Source: Enorma phocaeensis
GTDB lineage: Bacteria > Actinomycetota > Coriobacteriia > Coriobacteriales > Coriobacteriaceae
DNA length: 64,000 nt
NCBI RefSeq assembly: GCF_900186505.1
Contig: NZ_LT891969.1
Span: forward strand, 124,001 to 188,000
Direction: 5' to 3'
Part shown: piece by piece, positions 35,338 through 44,102 of the stretch
Layout: each line of letters begins with the position of its first letter
How positions within the stretch are numbered: the stretch's first letter is position 1
The notes under the pieces: model-generated
The model's database searches: none
What the model saw: the letters and a program-made list of their open reading frames with translations, nothing else
What the model was told of the DNA's origin: nothing
Program-made: the position numbers and the translations under genes

Positions 35338-35556
35338 TTAGCGAACGACCTCGCAATCGGGCTCCATCTTCGCTACGAGGGCAAGGACGTCGTCGAGCAC
35401 GGAGTCGAAGCAATCGTCTGCGGCGACAAGGGTCAGCTTCTGGGTCATGAAGTTGACCCTTGCATCGTCGACACCATCGATCTTCCTGATGGCATCCTCG
35501 AGCTTGAGGGCGCAGTTGGCGCAATCGATCTCATCGAGTTTGAATGACTTACGCAT
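35338..35556 (-). CDS. Heavy-metal-associated (HMA) domain protein (72 aa)
   Basis: A free-standing ferredoxin-like metal chaperone domain. The metal-binding motif is DCANCA with C12 and C15, followed by the expected helix KLEDAIRKIDGV and strand ARVNFMTQKLTLV. An aspartate before the first Cys is characteristic of zinc/cadmium-type HMA domains (DCxxC). It probably delivers metal to the neighbouring pump, which lacks a fused HMA. It lies 47 bases after the repressor gene, with AGGAGAG before the ATG. Confidence 0.88.
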   Translation of the reverse strand: MRKSFKLDEIDCANCALKLEDAIRKIDGVDDARVNFMTQKLTLVAADDCFDSVLDDVLALVAKMEPDCEVVR

Positions 35557-35603
35557 ACAGGGTTCTCTCCTTGCTGCCTGTCTTCTGGCGTACTGCTGTC
35601 GGT

Positions 35604-35942
35604 TTATTCGCAGATGTGGCTCATACCTTGAGCGAGCATGGTGTGAACGTGGTCGTCAGCGAGCGAGTAGATGATGCTGCGACCGTCGCGGTCGAAGCGT
35701 ACAAGCCGTGCCTGCTTCAAGATGCGGAGTTGATGCGAGACGGCGCTCTGAGTCGCTCCGATCGCCTCGGCGATGTCTCCCACGGAGCGCGGTCCATCGT
35801 AGAGCGCATACAGGATCTTGATCCGCGTGGTATCGCTGAAGGTCTTGAAGAGGTCGGCGAGATCATAGAGGAGCTCCTCGTCGGGCATTTCCTCGGGAGC
35901 ATCGACTACGGGTTCCTCAACCGGGTGGTTGCTCGATGCCAT
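35604..35942 (-). CDS. ArsR/SmtB family metal-sensing repressor (CzrA/SmtB-like)
   Basis: 112-aa winged-helix repressor. The DNA-reading helix is in GATQSAVSHQLRILKQARLV. The C-terminal helix ends DDHVHTMLAQGMSHICE, in which D96, H98, H109 and E112 have exactly the spacing of the SmtB/CzrA alpha-5 zinc site; no alpha-3 CxC (cadmium/arsenic type) is present. Zinc (or cobalt/nickel) binding would release it from the two operators just upstream. The start at 35942 follows AGGAGGT. It heads the operon with the HMA protein and the P-type ATPase. Confidence 0.93.
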   Translation of the reverse strand: MASSNHPVEEPVVDAPEEMPDEELLYDLADLFKTFSDTTRIKILYALYDGPRSVGDIAEAIGATQSAVSHQLRILKQARLVRFDRDGRSIIYSLADDHVHTMLAQGMSHICE

Positions 35943-35958
35943 GGTGCTACCTCCTCTC

Positions 35959-36012
35959 ATATGAGCAAGTGTTCATATTTTCATCTCCGATTATATGAGC
36001 ACATGCTCATAT
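35959..36012. promoter_or_regulatory. Tandem ArsR/SmtB operators before the repressor gene
   Basis: Two inverted repeats with 9-bp arms and a 2-base centre: ATATGAGCA-AG-TGTTCATAT (35959-35978, one mismatch) and ATATGAGCA-CA-TGCTCATAT (35993-36012, perfect). Their 34-base offset puts them on about the same DNA face. This is the classic SmtB/CzrA operator form, indicating autorepression. Confidence 0.88.
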
Positions 36013-36127
36013 GTCAACAATAAAGTCGCGAGCGGCAGATTATCGTTCGAGAGGAGCCTCGGAGATTCCGCCGCTCGCCGATTATCCGGCAGGAGGCCAT
36101 GGGGAGGATGCGTCGCTTTGAAGCGGC

Positions 36128-36616
36128 CTACTTTGCGCACGGTCCCTGCACGAACCAGAGCAGCTTGGACTCGCAGGCGTCGAGGGCATCATCGAGTTCG
36201 ATGGCGGCTGCTGCGCCGGGGGAGAAGTCGAGCTGCGAGCCGCAGAGGTATTCGGTCATGCGCTCCACAAAGGGGACATGTCCCACGATAACGGTCGTAT
36301 GCTCGTTCGATTGCGCGAGCTCCTCAAGAAACGCCTCGGTATTCTGGGAGAAAAGATACGCGCGTTCCTCGATTTCCTTGCACTCGAGTACGCCTGCCGC
36401 TATCTCGGCCGTCTGGCGAGCCCTGCAGGCACTGCTTGCAATGAGTCGTGGGCGCGCCCGCTCCTCATCGTCGAGCAGCGCTAGCGTGCGGCTGAAGCCG
36501 CATGGACCCTCGAGAGCCGCGCGTCCTGAAAGAGTAAGCTGCCGCGCCTCGTCGGTAAGGTCGTCACGGGCTGGTTCCGCCTTGCCATGGCGGATAAGGA
36601 CCAAGGTGCGCGTCAT
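36128..36616 (-). CDS. sixA: Histidine phosphatase, SixA-like
   Basis: 162-aa protein of the phosphoglycerate-mutase-like fold. The catalytic RHG motif with phospho-accepting H10 (LVLIRHGKAEP) is at the N-terminus, followed by ASSACRARQTAEI and the second catalytic histidine in VIVGHVPFVE. This short form is typical of SixA, which dephosphorylates phosphohistidine on HPt or PTS proteins. The start at 36616 follows AAGGGAG. Confidence 0.85.
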   Translation of the reverse strand: MTRTLVLIRHGKAEPARDDLTDEARQLTLSGRAALEGPCGFSRTLALLDDEERARPRLIASSACRARQTAEIAAGVLECKEIEERAYLFSQNTEAFLEELAQSNEHTTVIVGHVPFVERMTEYLCGSQLDFSPGAAAAIELDDALDACESKLLWFVQGPCAK

Positions 36617-36798
36617 GGTTGCTCCCTTCTTCGTACGCCATATCAGCATACTATGGCGATGAAACGGCGGGGAGCTTTGGTGAGCGGCGAACGGCATCGT
36701 GCAAGCGGTGATTGCGGGCGCTGCCGATGGATGATGAGAGCGCCGGAATCAGATTCAACTGCGACGCTTGAAGCAAGATGCGCGGGATAAGTTGAGGG

Positions 36799-36950
36799 CG
36801 CTACTCCTGCTCGTTGACGTATCCTTCGAGCTTGGAGGTGCAGTGCGGGCAGCGCGTTGCATCGTCGGCGATTTCCTGCTTGCAGAACGGGCAGGTGCGC
36901 GGGGCTGCTCCCACTTCCTCCTCCTTGGCAACGCCGCGGACGGCCGGTCC
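36799..36950 (-). pseudogene. Zinc-ribbon tail fragment, probably from MscL
   Basis: On the minus strand, ending at the stop 36801-36799, the frame reads VAKEEEVGAAPRTCPFCKQE followed by IADDATRCPHCTSKLEG. The paired CxxC motifs and the preceding acidic linker match the C-terminal zinc ribbon attached to MscL mechanosensitive channels in many Actinomycetota. A stop lies about 11 codons before VAK, and no membrane domain is encoded upstream. It is therefore a remnant; the MscL origin is inference. Confidence 0.6.
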
Positions 36951-36991
36951 TCCCGCTCATGGGGCCATCGGGCCTTCCCGGTCCATCAGGG

Positions 36992-37334
36992 GCCCATCCG
37001 TCGGAAAGATGAACAGCACCATTTCCCCGAGCGCCCATTCGATGGAAAAATGAACTCCTTCGCCCCCTGAACGCCCACTCGTTGGAAAAGTGAGCGGCTT
37101 TTTCGTGCTCAAAAAATGCGCGAATGGGATGCCGTCGGAATAACCGCAGGTAGCCGGGTTGCCCGCCATCCGCTCCAGGTGGTTTTTCCGCGCACTTTTC
37201 GAGCGGATGGTCGCGAGGCCCCCATCGGCCCATATTCTGCATGGTTTCCAGCGCCCGCCCACCCATCCGGCGTTCAAATGATCGCCGAGTGGGAGGCGGG
37301 AGCCCATCCGACGTTCAAATGATCGTCGAGTGGG
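36992..37334. repeat. Diverged 41-bp repeat family
   Basis: Units starting CCCAYYCG followed by a KWMAAATGA-like core begin at about 36992, 37033, 37073, 37262 and 37303, with 40-41-bp steps. An inverted relative lies near 37188-37210. The last two copies are palindromic (CCCATCCGRCG ... CGYCGAGTGGG, 32 bases each). The surrounding 36951-37580 region has no credible gene. Regularity excludes chance, but copies are too diverged and few for CRISPR, and no cas genes are present. Confidence 0.6.
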
Positions 37335-37580
37335 GGCCTTCCGATGCCTGGAAGGTTCCCGCCGCGACGCATGGCTGACCTTCCGCGCCTTCACGTGCGC
37401 TAATGAGGACCCCTGCACGTCCTTGCGGAACATCGGCTTTGTGTTGCGGCAGGCCAAAAAGATAAGTGAGCCAGAACCATGTGTCATCGAGCGCTCGTGT
37501 CGTTGTGCGAGACGCGGGTCCGTTACGGCAACCGGGATGCGGATCCGCGCTTTTTCAGCGCTCGTCTTCGCGCGCCAAGC

Positions 37581-38330
37581 CTAGAACGTGAACTCGACCA
37601 CCGCGTACGGTGCGCCCGAGCTGTCATCGAGCGCGACGACAACCATCGTCTCGCTGCACGTCATGCGAGGATAGACGACGTCTCCAAGCACCGCCGCGCG
37701 CTTGTAGTCGACGCGCACCTGAGTGGGAGAGGCCTCGTCAGGAAGCACGTCGAGGGCCATCTGTACATATTGGCAGTTGTTGACGTGCTCGTTGGTATCG
37801 ATCTGGTAGCGCTGGATGGTGATGGGCTCGCACGGTTCGAGGCTTTCGGGAATCGCGACCCGTCGGCTCTCGGGCGGCATGGGGAAGGGCTCGGCAGTGC
37901 CGAAGGGAGCGATCTGCTCGGGTTCGGGCCGTACCAAGCGCCCGCGCTCGATATCCATGAACGCCCAGGTCGAGCGGGCCCGCGCGATGAGCGCTCCTTC
38001 GCTGTCGCGCAGGTAGAAGCAGCGGTTTGCGGTGAGCCCCTTGAAGGAGCAGGAGTAGGTGCCCACGGTGACGGGTTCGGCGAGGGCGGGGTAGCGATCG
38101 ATGACGATCTGCCAGTGGGTGAGCACCCAAGCGCGGTGCTTCGCCTTGAGCTGAGCCATGCCTAGGCCGAGCTTCTCTGACTGGAAGGTGCTGCAGTCTT
38201 GGAAGTAGTCGATGAGCGCCGGGAGCTTGAGCACGCCGCGGTGATCGACCTCGCTGTATCTGATGTGCGCATCGAACTCGAACGCCGTGCTCGGCATCTC
38301 AACGCACATCTGGTCTCCCGCCTCGTTCAT
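37581..38330 (-). CDS. Acyl-ACP thioesterase (FatA/FatB-like)
   Basis: 249-aa double hot-dog enzyme that releases free fatty acids from acyl-carrier protein. Domain 1: FDAHIRYSEVDHRGVLKLPA, then LTHWQIVIDRYP and STWAFMDIERGRLV. Domain 2 contains the catalytic-type segment YQIDTNEHVNNCQYVQMAL (Asn/His) and VRVDYKRAAVLGDVVY. The length fits bacterial members. The start at 38330 is chosen for AGGAGGCGCGCG before it. Single gene, divergent from the methyltransferase. Confidence 0.86.
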   Translation of the reverse strand: MNEAGDQMCVEMPSTAFEFDAHIRYSEVDHRGVLKLPALIDYFQDCSTFQSEKLGLGMAQLKAKHRAWVLTHWQIVIDRYPALAEPVTVGTYSCSFKGLTANRCFYLRDSEGALIARARSTWAFMDIERGRLVRPEPEQIAPFGTAEPFPMPPESRRVAIPESLEPCEPITIQRYQIDTNEHVNNCQYVQMALDVLPDEASPTQVRVDYKRAAVLGDVVYPRMTCSETMVVVALDDSSGAPYAVVEFTF

Positions 38331-38483
38331 CGCGCGCCTCCTTGCATCGTCTCGTGTCAAATGAGGATAGCACGCGCGAAGGTGGGTGAGCGGATGACTG
38401 GGGCGATTGCGCGAATGCCGCAATTAGGGGAATCGCCTCGCGGTGCGGGCGGTTACAATGGCGGAGGTATCGAAGGGGGGCAT

Positions 38484-39365
38484 ATGGCAGGGCATGAAGC
38501 GAGTGCCGAAGGGTTGGGTGCGATGAGCGCGCCGCTTGCGGGGGAAGCTTCCTCCGTAGCTACGGCGTCTGCAGGGGCATCGGGTCCTGCTGCGGCGATA
38601 GCCTGCGTCGTCGAGGACCCGGGCGCCGCTCCCGGTGCCGCCGCTCGACTTTCGCATCGCCTTGGCGTACCTCTGGAGCACGGTCTGGCGCAGGTCGATC
38701 AAGGAGCCGCTGCCTTGCTGGTCGATGGCCAAGGCGTCTCCCTCGTGCGCGACGGCATGCGCCTTAAGGGCGACCTCGAGCGCATGGCTCGCCGCATCCG
38801 ACCCGACGCGCTCGGGCGCGAGCTTCTCGTGCGTGCCGCGCGCATCAAGGGGGGTTCGGAAAGCCTTACCGCCGTGGATGCGACGGCCGGGCTCGGCGAG
38901 GATGCGCTCTTGCTTGCAGCCGCAGGCTTCTCGGTCACGCTTTGTGAACGCGACCCGGTCATCGCAGCGCTCTTACGCGACAGCCTCGATCGTGCTGCGG
39001 CCTCCGCGGTCCTTGCTCGGGCGGTCGAGCGCATGCGGCTGGTTGAGGGGGATAGCGTCGATGTGCTCCACAGGCTCGACGCGTCGCCGGACGTCGTGTT
39101 GCTCGACCCGATGTTTCCCGGTGGAAAGCGCGCCGCAGCGAAGAAGAAGCTCCAGCTCATCCAAACGCTCGAGGCGCCTTGCGATGACGAGGGGAAGCTC
39201 GTCGCGGCTGCCATGGCAGCTGGCCCGCGCAAGGTGGTTATCAAGCGGCCGGCAAAGGGACCTTGGCTGGCGGGTATCGAACCCGATTACTCGCTCTGCG
39301 GCAAAGCCGTTCGCTACGACTGCCTTGTCGCGCCGTGCTACGGCAGACATAGGGGCGCCTGCTAG
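38484..39365 (+). CDS. Class I SAM methyltransferase, RsmJ-like (16S rRNA m2G)
   Basis: 293 aa. The SAM-binding motif is VDATAGLGEDALLLAAAGF, followed by VTLCERDPVIAALL and the catalytic/RNA part VVLLDPMFPGGKRAAAKKKL. This is the RsmJ pattern (guanine-1516 of 16S rRNA in E. coli). Compared with E. coli RsmJ there is an Ala/Gly/Ser-rich low-complexity N-terminal stretch of about 45 residues. GAAGGGGGG before the ATG at 38484 supports that start, though an internal start is possible. Its stop overlaps the convergent exonuclease stop by 4 bases. Confidence 0.82.
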   Translation: MAGHEASAEGLGAMSAPLAGEASSVATASAGASGPAAAIACVVEDPGAAPGAAARLSHRLGVPLEHGLAQVDQGAAALLVDGQGVSLVRDGMRLKGDLERMARRIRPDALGRELLVRAARIKGGSESLTAVDATAGLGEDALLLAAAGFSVTLCERDPVIAALLRDSLDRAAASAVLARAVERMRLVEGDSVDVLHRLDASPDVVLLDPMFPGGKRAAAKKKLQLIQTLEAPCDDEGKLVAAAMAAGPRKVVIKRPAKGPWLAGIEPDYSLCGKAVRYDCLVAPCYGRHRGAC

Positions 39366-40330
39366 TCGCCGAACATGTTCTTGCGCTTGAACTCCGCTTG
39401 CACCGTGCGCAGCATAAGGTCCGTGTCCGCCAGGCCGAGATGGCGCTCTTTCTCGTCCGCTGCAAGCGTGCCGCGGCGCCGCGCCCAGTTCTCCAGGCTC
39501 GCGGGCGACGACTCGCGTGGCAGCGTCGCGACCTCGCCGTCGAGCTTGCGGCAGATGTCGCGGGAGTCGATGACGACGATCTCGCCTGCGCGGCGCGCCT
39601 CGGCATAGCCGTCAAGATGGAGCATGAACCAGGAGTCTTCGAATGCGGCGTTATGCGCCATATAGGGGTAGTGCTTCATGAGCTCGAGGATGCCCGCCTG
39701 CGCCGCCTTGTCGTCGCGAAAGGGCGTTTTGCCTTCTACATCTCCCCAGGTGATGCCATGGATGTTGGTGAGCGGTACGCCCGATGCGCGATAGGGGTCC
39801 TCGGGTAGCCCGAAGAAGCGCTCACCACCGGCGAACGGCTCGGCATCGGCGGTGAGCTCCATAAGCTCGAGGCCGAGGTTGATGATATAACCGCGTTCCG
39901 GGGCGGTGCCCGTGGTCTCGATATCGATGCCGATCACCGTACCCTGCACGCGCTCCTTCACATAGGCAACGGCGAAGGCGTCGCGGTCTCCGCGCACCTC
40001 GCGCTCGACGTCCTCTACGGGTCGTCGCTGCAGGGCGGCGATGCCGCGGTAGAGGTCCTTGTCAGAAAGGCCGCGGGCAAGGGCCGCGCTGGAAACGTTG
40101 CGCAGTCGCGCCTCGCCGATTTGGTCGCAGATCTGGCGGTTGCGGTCGGCGAGCTCGCGTACCGTGTCGAAGGTGAAGCCGGGATCTTCCTCGTCGCGCC
40201 ATGCCGATAGGAGCGCCCGCAGCGCCTCTTCCCCATGCTGGCGCTCCGACTCCATGGCATCGGGGTCGCCAAAGATGAAAAAGGGTATGAACGGCTGCAT
40301 CGTGTACTCGAGGGCTTGGCTGACGTTCAT
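39362..40330 (-). CDS. DEDDh 3'-5' exonuclease-domain protein
   Basis: 322 aa. A helical N-terminal domain (about 1-125) precedes an exonuclease domain with ExoI GIDIETTG (D133, E135 region), ExoII MAHNAAFEDSWFML (HN..FD-like) and ExoIII HLGLADTDLML (H..D). This is the DnaQ/epsilon type, acting on DNA or RNA 3' ends. The N-terminal extension has no family I know. The start at 40330 follows GAAGGATAT. Substrate unknown. Confidence 0.8.
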   Translation of the reverse strand: MNVSQALEYTMQPFIPFFIFGDPDAMESERQHGEEALRALLSAWRDEEDPGFTFDTVRELADRNRQICDQIGEARLRNVSSAALARGLSDKDLYRGIAALQRRPVEDVEREVRGDRDAFAVAYVKERVQGTVIGIDIETTGTAPERGYIINLGLELMELTADAEPFAGGERFFGLPEDPYRASGVPLTNIHGITWGDVEGKTPFRDDKAAQAGILELMKHYPYMAHNAAFEDSWFMLHLDGYAEARRAGEIVVIDSRDICRKLDGEVATLPRESSPASLENWARRRGTLAADEKERHLGLADTDLMLRTVQAEFKRKNMFGD

Positions 40331-40517
40331 GGGATATCCTTCCGACACAAGATGGAGGGCCCGATCGCTCGTTTGGGGATTTGGCGGGAACCCTTGCGCG
40401 GTCGTGTTCGCTCTGTGAAACTCGGCTAGGTACGATAGCGCATTGAGCGCCGCTGCTCGTACGGGCGCGGCGATGGGTATGAACCTTCCATAACCGAACA
40501 ACCGAAGGGTCGCATAC

Positions 40518-41552
40518 ATGGAATTCTTGGAGCACACCGTGCTGCACGCGGTGGAGGATACGCTGCCGATCATACCGTTTCTGCTCATCACCTATCTGGT
40601 GCTCGAGGCACTCGAGCACGCTGCAAGCGATTCAGTGAACGCGGTGGTGAAGCGCGCGGGCGCTGCGGGACCGGTGGCGGGGGCGATCCTCGGCATCGTT
40701 CCGCAATGCGGCTTCTCCGCTATGGGCGCGACGCTGTATGCGGGGCGCGTGATCACGCTGGGGACGCTCGTCGCGGTTTTTCTGTCCACATCGGATGAGA
40801 TGCTCCCGTTGTTGCTTGCCGAGCGCGTCGATGCTGCGGCAGTGGTGTCGATCCTGGCATCCAAGGCACTCATCGCGCTGGTTGCCGGCCTGGCAACCGA
40901 TGTGGCGGTGCGCATGTTCAGGCGCAACGAGCGCGTTCACGCATTGCTGCGCCGCGGCGTCCTCGGCACCGCTGCCGGGGTTGCTTCGAGCGAAGACGGC
41001 ACCCACGATGTACTAGACGGCTTTGCGGAGGCAGGAGAGGGCGCCGAGCACATCCACAGGCTCTGCGAGCACGATCATTGCGGTTGCGATGATGGCGTTG
41101 CTCAAGGCGGCCATGAGCATGGCGAGGGGCACGTCCACGATCACGCCGCTGGCGGTGGTGCGATTCGCTCGATCGTGAGAAGCGCCCTGTCGCATACCGT
41201 TCAGGTAAGCCTCTTCATCTTCCTGGTAACCTTTGCGCTCGTCGCGGTGTTCGAGGGCGCCGGCGAGGCGGTCATCACCGGGTTCTTGGCGAGTAACGGG
41301 GTCGTTGCCGTTTTTGGTGCCGCGCTCGTGGGCCTTATCCCCAATTGCGCCGCAAGCGTTGTGGTGACGCAGCTCTACCTCGAGGGCGTGCTTGCGTTCG
41401 GTCCCATGCTCGCGGGGTCCCTCGCAGGGGCGGGGGCCGGGTTTCTCGTCCTGTTCCGCACCAATCGCTCCGCGCGCGAGAACCTCGTCATCTTGGTGCT
41501 GCTCTACGCCATCTCCGTTGCGTGCGGGCTAATCGCCCTGCTGGTTGCCTGA
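40518..41552 (+). CDS. Putative 10-TM heavy-metal exporter (ArsP_2/'arsenic efflux' family)
   Basis: 344-aa membrane protein in two similar halves: LPIIPFLLITYLVLEALEH with GIVPQCGFSAMGATLYAGR in the first and FEGAGEAVITGFLASNGVV with GLIPNCAASVVVTQLYLEG in the second. The repeated IPxCG/IPNCA elements with cysteine are the family signature. The loop between halves (about 175-215) is rich in His/Cys (EHIHRLCEHDHCGCDD, HEHGEGHVHDH), suggesting a metal sensor or reservoir. The transported ion is not established; arsenic and manganese have both been suggested for relatives. Confidence 0.78.
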   Translation: MEFLEHTVLHAVEDTLPIIPFLLITYLVLEALEHAASDSVNAVVKRAGAAGPVAGAILGIVPQCGFSAMGATLYAGRVITLGTLVAVFLSTSDEMLPLLLAERVDAAAVVSILASKALIALVAGLATDVAVRMFRRNERVHALLRRGVLGTAAGVASSEDGTHDVLDGFAEAGEGAEHIHRLCEHDHCGCDDGVAQGGHEHGEGHVHDHAAGGGAIRSIVRSALSHTVQVSLFIFLVTFALVAVFEGAGEAVITGFLASNGVVAVFGAALVGLIPNCAASVVVTQLYLEGVLAFGPMLAGSLAGAGAGFLVLFRTNRSARENLVILVLLYAISVACGLIALLVA

Positions 41553-42800
41553 AATCCGGTGGAGGAACAGGCCGCTTCTTAGCTTGGGCTCGAACCAAGT
41601 CGACTTGGGCGGCATGAGCAGGCCGGCATCCGCGACATCAAGCAGCTGCTCGATGCTTGTCGCATGCAGGGTGAATGCCACGCCCTCGGCGCTGGCGCGT
41701 TCTTCGAGCTCGCGTGTTCCGCGGATGCCTCCCACAAACGAGATACGGGGGTCCTCGCGCACATCGCCCACGCCCAAGATGGGGGCGACCACGCGTTCTT
41801 GCAGGATGGAGACGTCGAGGCGCTCTACGGGATCCGCGTCCTCGAGCATGCGGGCGAGCTCGTCTGCGATCGTCAGCGACCACCAGCATCCATCGGTGAA
41901 CATGCCGAACGTCCCGGGCTTTGCCGGCATTACGGGAGCGTCCGCCCGCTCCACGATGAAGCCTGCCGCTTCGATGCGGCGGAGGAGCTCGTGTGATTCG
42001 AGTCCCGAGCGGTCGCGCACGACGCGATTGTACGGCAGGATGGTGAGCTGGCTTGCGGGGAAGAGGACCGCGAGGAAGAAGTTGAACGGCTCCCTGCCCG
42101 TGTACGTGCCTTGGGCTTTCGCCTCATCGCGCAGGCGCTCTGCCACCTTCGCCGCCGATGCGGTGCGATGATGGCCGTCAGCGATGTAGGCGCAGGGCAC
42201 CTGGTCGAACATCGCACGAATCGCATCGACCGCCTCGGGGCGCGCGACCTCCCAGACGGTTTGATGCACCCCTGCGGCGTCTGTGAAGTCATAGATCGGC
42301 GTCGCCGTCTTCGCGGCGCCCAAGATGAAGTCGAGCACGGGTTGGTCGCGGTAAGCAAGGAAGATGGGGCCGGTTTGGTATCCGAGGGAGCTGATGTGCT
42401 CGATGCGGTCGCGCTCCTTCTCCGCGCGCGTGAGCTCGTGGCGCTTGATGGTTCCGCCTTCATAGTCGGCGACGGGGCACACGCCGACCACCCCGGTCTG
42501 CACATGGCCCTCCCAGGCGAGTTCGTAGAGGTAGTACGAGCGATTGCGGTCCTCGATGAAGGTTCCATCGTCGATGCGCTCGCGGAGCAGCGCGGCTCCG
42601 CGTGCATACACCTCGGGGGCGTACATATCCTGATCGGGAGGGAATTGGGTTTCCGGACGGTCGATGGCGAGGAACGAGAGCGGCTCCTCGGCCACTGCCG
42701 CGGCGGCTTCCGTGCGCGACACCACATCGTAGGGAAGGGCGGCGACTCGGGCTGCCACCGTCGGTGCGGGGCGCGTGCAGGGGAAGGGAAGGACTCGCAT
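41529..42800 (-). CDS. DUF1015 family protein, in serine biosynthesis operon
   Basis: 423 aa, starting RVLPFPCTRPAPTVAARVAALPYDVV, with conserved RPETQFPP, TIKRHELTRAEKERDRIEH, PIYDFTDAAGVHQTVW and YIADGHHRTASA segments of DUF1015. The GHHR motif resembles ParB/sulfiredoxin-like nucleotide chemistry. It is the third gene after serC and serA, a recurrent association in anaerobes. I recall reports of free-serine kinase activity in some relatives but cannot verify that here. Its 3' end overlaps the metal exporter's 3' end by 24 bases. Confidence 0.85.
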   Translation of the reverse strand: MRVLPFPCTRPAPTVAARVAALPYDVVSRTEAAAAVAEEPLSFLAIDRPETQFPPDQDMYAPEVYARGAALLRERIDDGTFIEDRNRSYYLYELAWEGHVQTGVVGVCPVADYEGGTIKRHELTRAEKERDRIEHISSLGYQTGPIFLAYRDQPVLDFILGAAKTATPIYDFTDAAGVHQTVWEVARPEAVDAIRAMFDQVPCAYIADGHHRTASAAKVAERLRDEAKAQGTYTGREPFNFFLAVLFPASQLTILPYNRVVRDRSGLESHELLRRIEAAGFIVERADAPVMPAKPGTFGMFTDGCWWSLTIADELARMLEDADPVERLDVSILQERVVAPILGVGDVREDPRISFVGGIRGTRELEERASAEGVAFTLHATSIEQLLDVADAGLLMPPKSTWFEPKLRSGLFLHRISGNQQGD

Positions 42801-42917
42801 GGAAACTCCGATCTTTTGGTAGCAGCGGGATCGGTCGCTGGACCGGTCTGCCCGCATCCTGGTATTGTACCGCCCGCCTACCCGGTTCTCGGGTTTGCCC
42901 GCTTTGTGCAGCCGGAC

Positions 42918-44081
42918 CTATTTGATCACGCGCACGCGGTACATAGAGGGAATGCGCTTCAGTGCGTCGATGGTGCTTTGCTCGAGATGCTCGTCGGTGT
43001 CGAACATCGTGTAGGCGTTTTCACCGGCGCTTTCGTTCACCATGCGCTGGACGTTCGCGTTATCGTCGGCGAGGATGCGGGTGATCTGGCCGATCATGTT
43101 CGGAACGTTGGCATGTAGGCAGCCGATGCGGCTCGCGGCGCGCGCCTTGCCCATCGAGCAGCTGGGGTAGTTCACCGAGTGCGCGATGTTGCCGTTCTCC
43201 AGATAGTCCTTGAGCTCGGAGATTGCCATGTCGGCGCAGTTGGCCTCGGCCTCTTCGGTGCCGGCACCGGAGTGCGTGGTGACGAAGGTGTTGGGCATGA
43301 GAACCGTTTTAGGCGTGGCGAAGTCGGTTGCGAACCACGCGAGCCTGCCGGTGTGCAGCGCAGCGTTCACAGCGTCCTCATCGACGATGGTCTCGCGTGC
43401 GAAGTTGATCAGAACGGCGCCGGGGGCTAGGAGGGCGATCTGCTCGTCACCGACCATTCCGATGGTATCGGCCTTCGACGGCACGTGCAGGGTGAGGTAG
43501 TCGCAGCCGCGGCACAGGTCCTCGAGCGTCCCGACCCGCTGAACGTCGCGCGAGAGCTCCCAAGCGTGCTCGACGGAGATGAACGGGTCATATCCGAAGA
43601 CGTCCATACCCAGCGAGACGCAGGCATTGGCCACCTTGGATCCAACGTTGCCCAAGCCGATGACGCCCACGCGCTTGCCTCGGAGCTCGCGGCCCACAAA
43701 TGCCTTCTTCACATGCTCGGCGCTCGTGTAGATGTCGGGGTCGGCGGCGTTGGCTCGTACCCATTCCATGGATTGCACGACACCGCGGCTTGCGAGCACC
43801 ATCATGCAGATGACCATCTCCTTGACGGCGTTCGCGTTGGCTCCCGGCGAGTTGAACACGACCACGCCCCGTTTGGCATAGTCTTCGATGGGGATGTTGT
43901 TCACGCCGGCGCCGCATCGCGCGATGGCGCGGATGCCCGCGGGGAGGTCGTATCCGTGCAGATCGGTCGAGCGCATGAGTATAGCATCCGCCTCGGTGGC
44001 GTCATCGACGAAGGCATAGCCATCGCCGAAGGTGACCTGTCCATCTTTGGTGATGTCGTCGATGATCTTGATCTTGCGCAT
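42918..44081 (-). CDS. serA: D-3-phosphoglycerate dehydrogenase
   Basis: 387 aa. It oxidises 3-phosphoglycerate to 3-phosphohydroxypyruvate, the first step of serine synthesis. The NAD-binding GLGNVGSKVA lies at about 142-151. Catalytic residues of the D-2-hydroxyacid dehydrogenase family are visible in INFARETIVDE (Arg) and VTTHSGAGTEEAE (His). A C-terminal ACT domain (about 315-387: CLHANVPNMIGQITRILADD) probably gives serine feedback. It starts 21 bases after the serC stop; the RBS is GAGGAG. Confidence 0.94.
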   Translation of the reverse strand: MRKIKIIDDITKDGQVTFGDGYAFVDDATEADAILMRSTDLHGYDLPAGIRAIARCGAGVNNIPIEDYAKRGVVVFNSPGANANAVKEMVICMMVLASRGVVQSMEWVRANAADPDIYTSAEHVKKAFVGRELRGKRVGVIGLGNVGSKVANACVSLGMDVFGYDPFISVEHAWELSRDVQRVGTLEDLCRGCDYLTLHVPSKADTIGMVGDEQIALLAPGAVLINFARETIVDEDAVNAALHTGRLAWFATDFATPKTVLMPNTFVTTHSGAGTEEAEANCADMAISELKDYLENGNIAHSVNYPSCSMGKARAASRIGCLHANVPNMIGQITRILADDNANVQRMVNESAGENAYTMFDTDEHLEQSTIDALKRIPSMYRVRVIK

Positions 44082-44102
44082 GGTGTGCTCCTCTTGCGTG
44101 CT

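Noticed and set aside
36992..37334. Possible CRISPR array
   Set aside because: Repeats are diverged, include palindromic and inverted copies, have no clear spacer/repeat division, and no cas gene is nearby.
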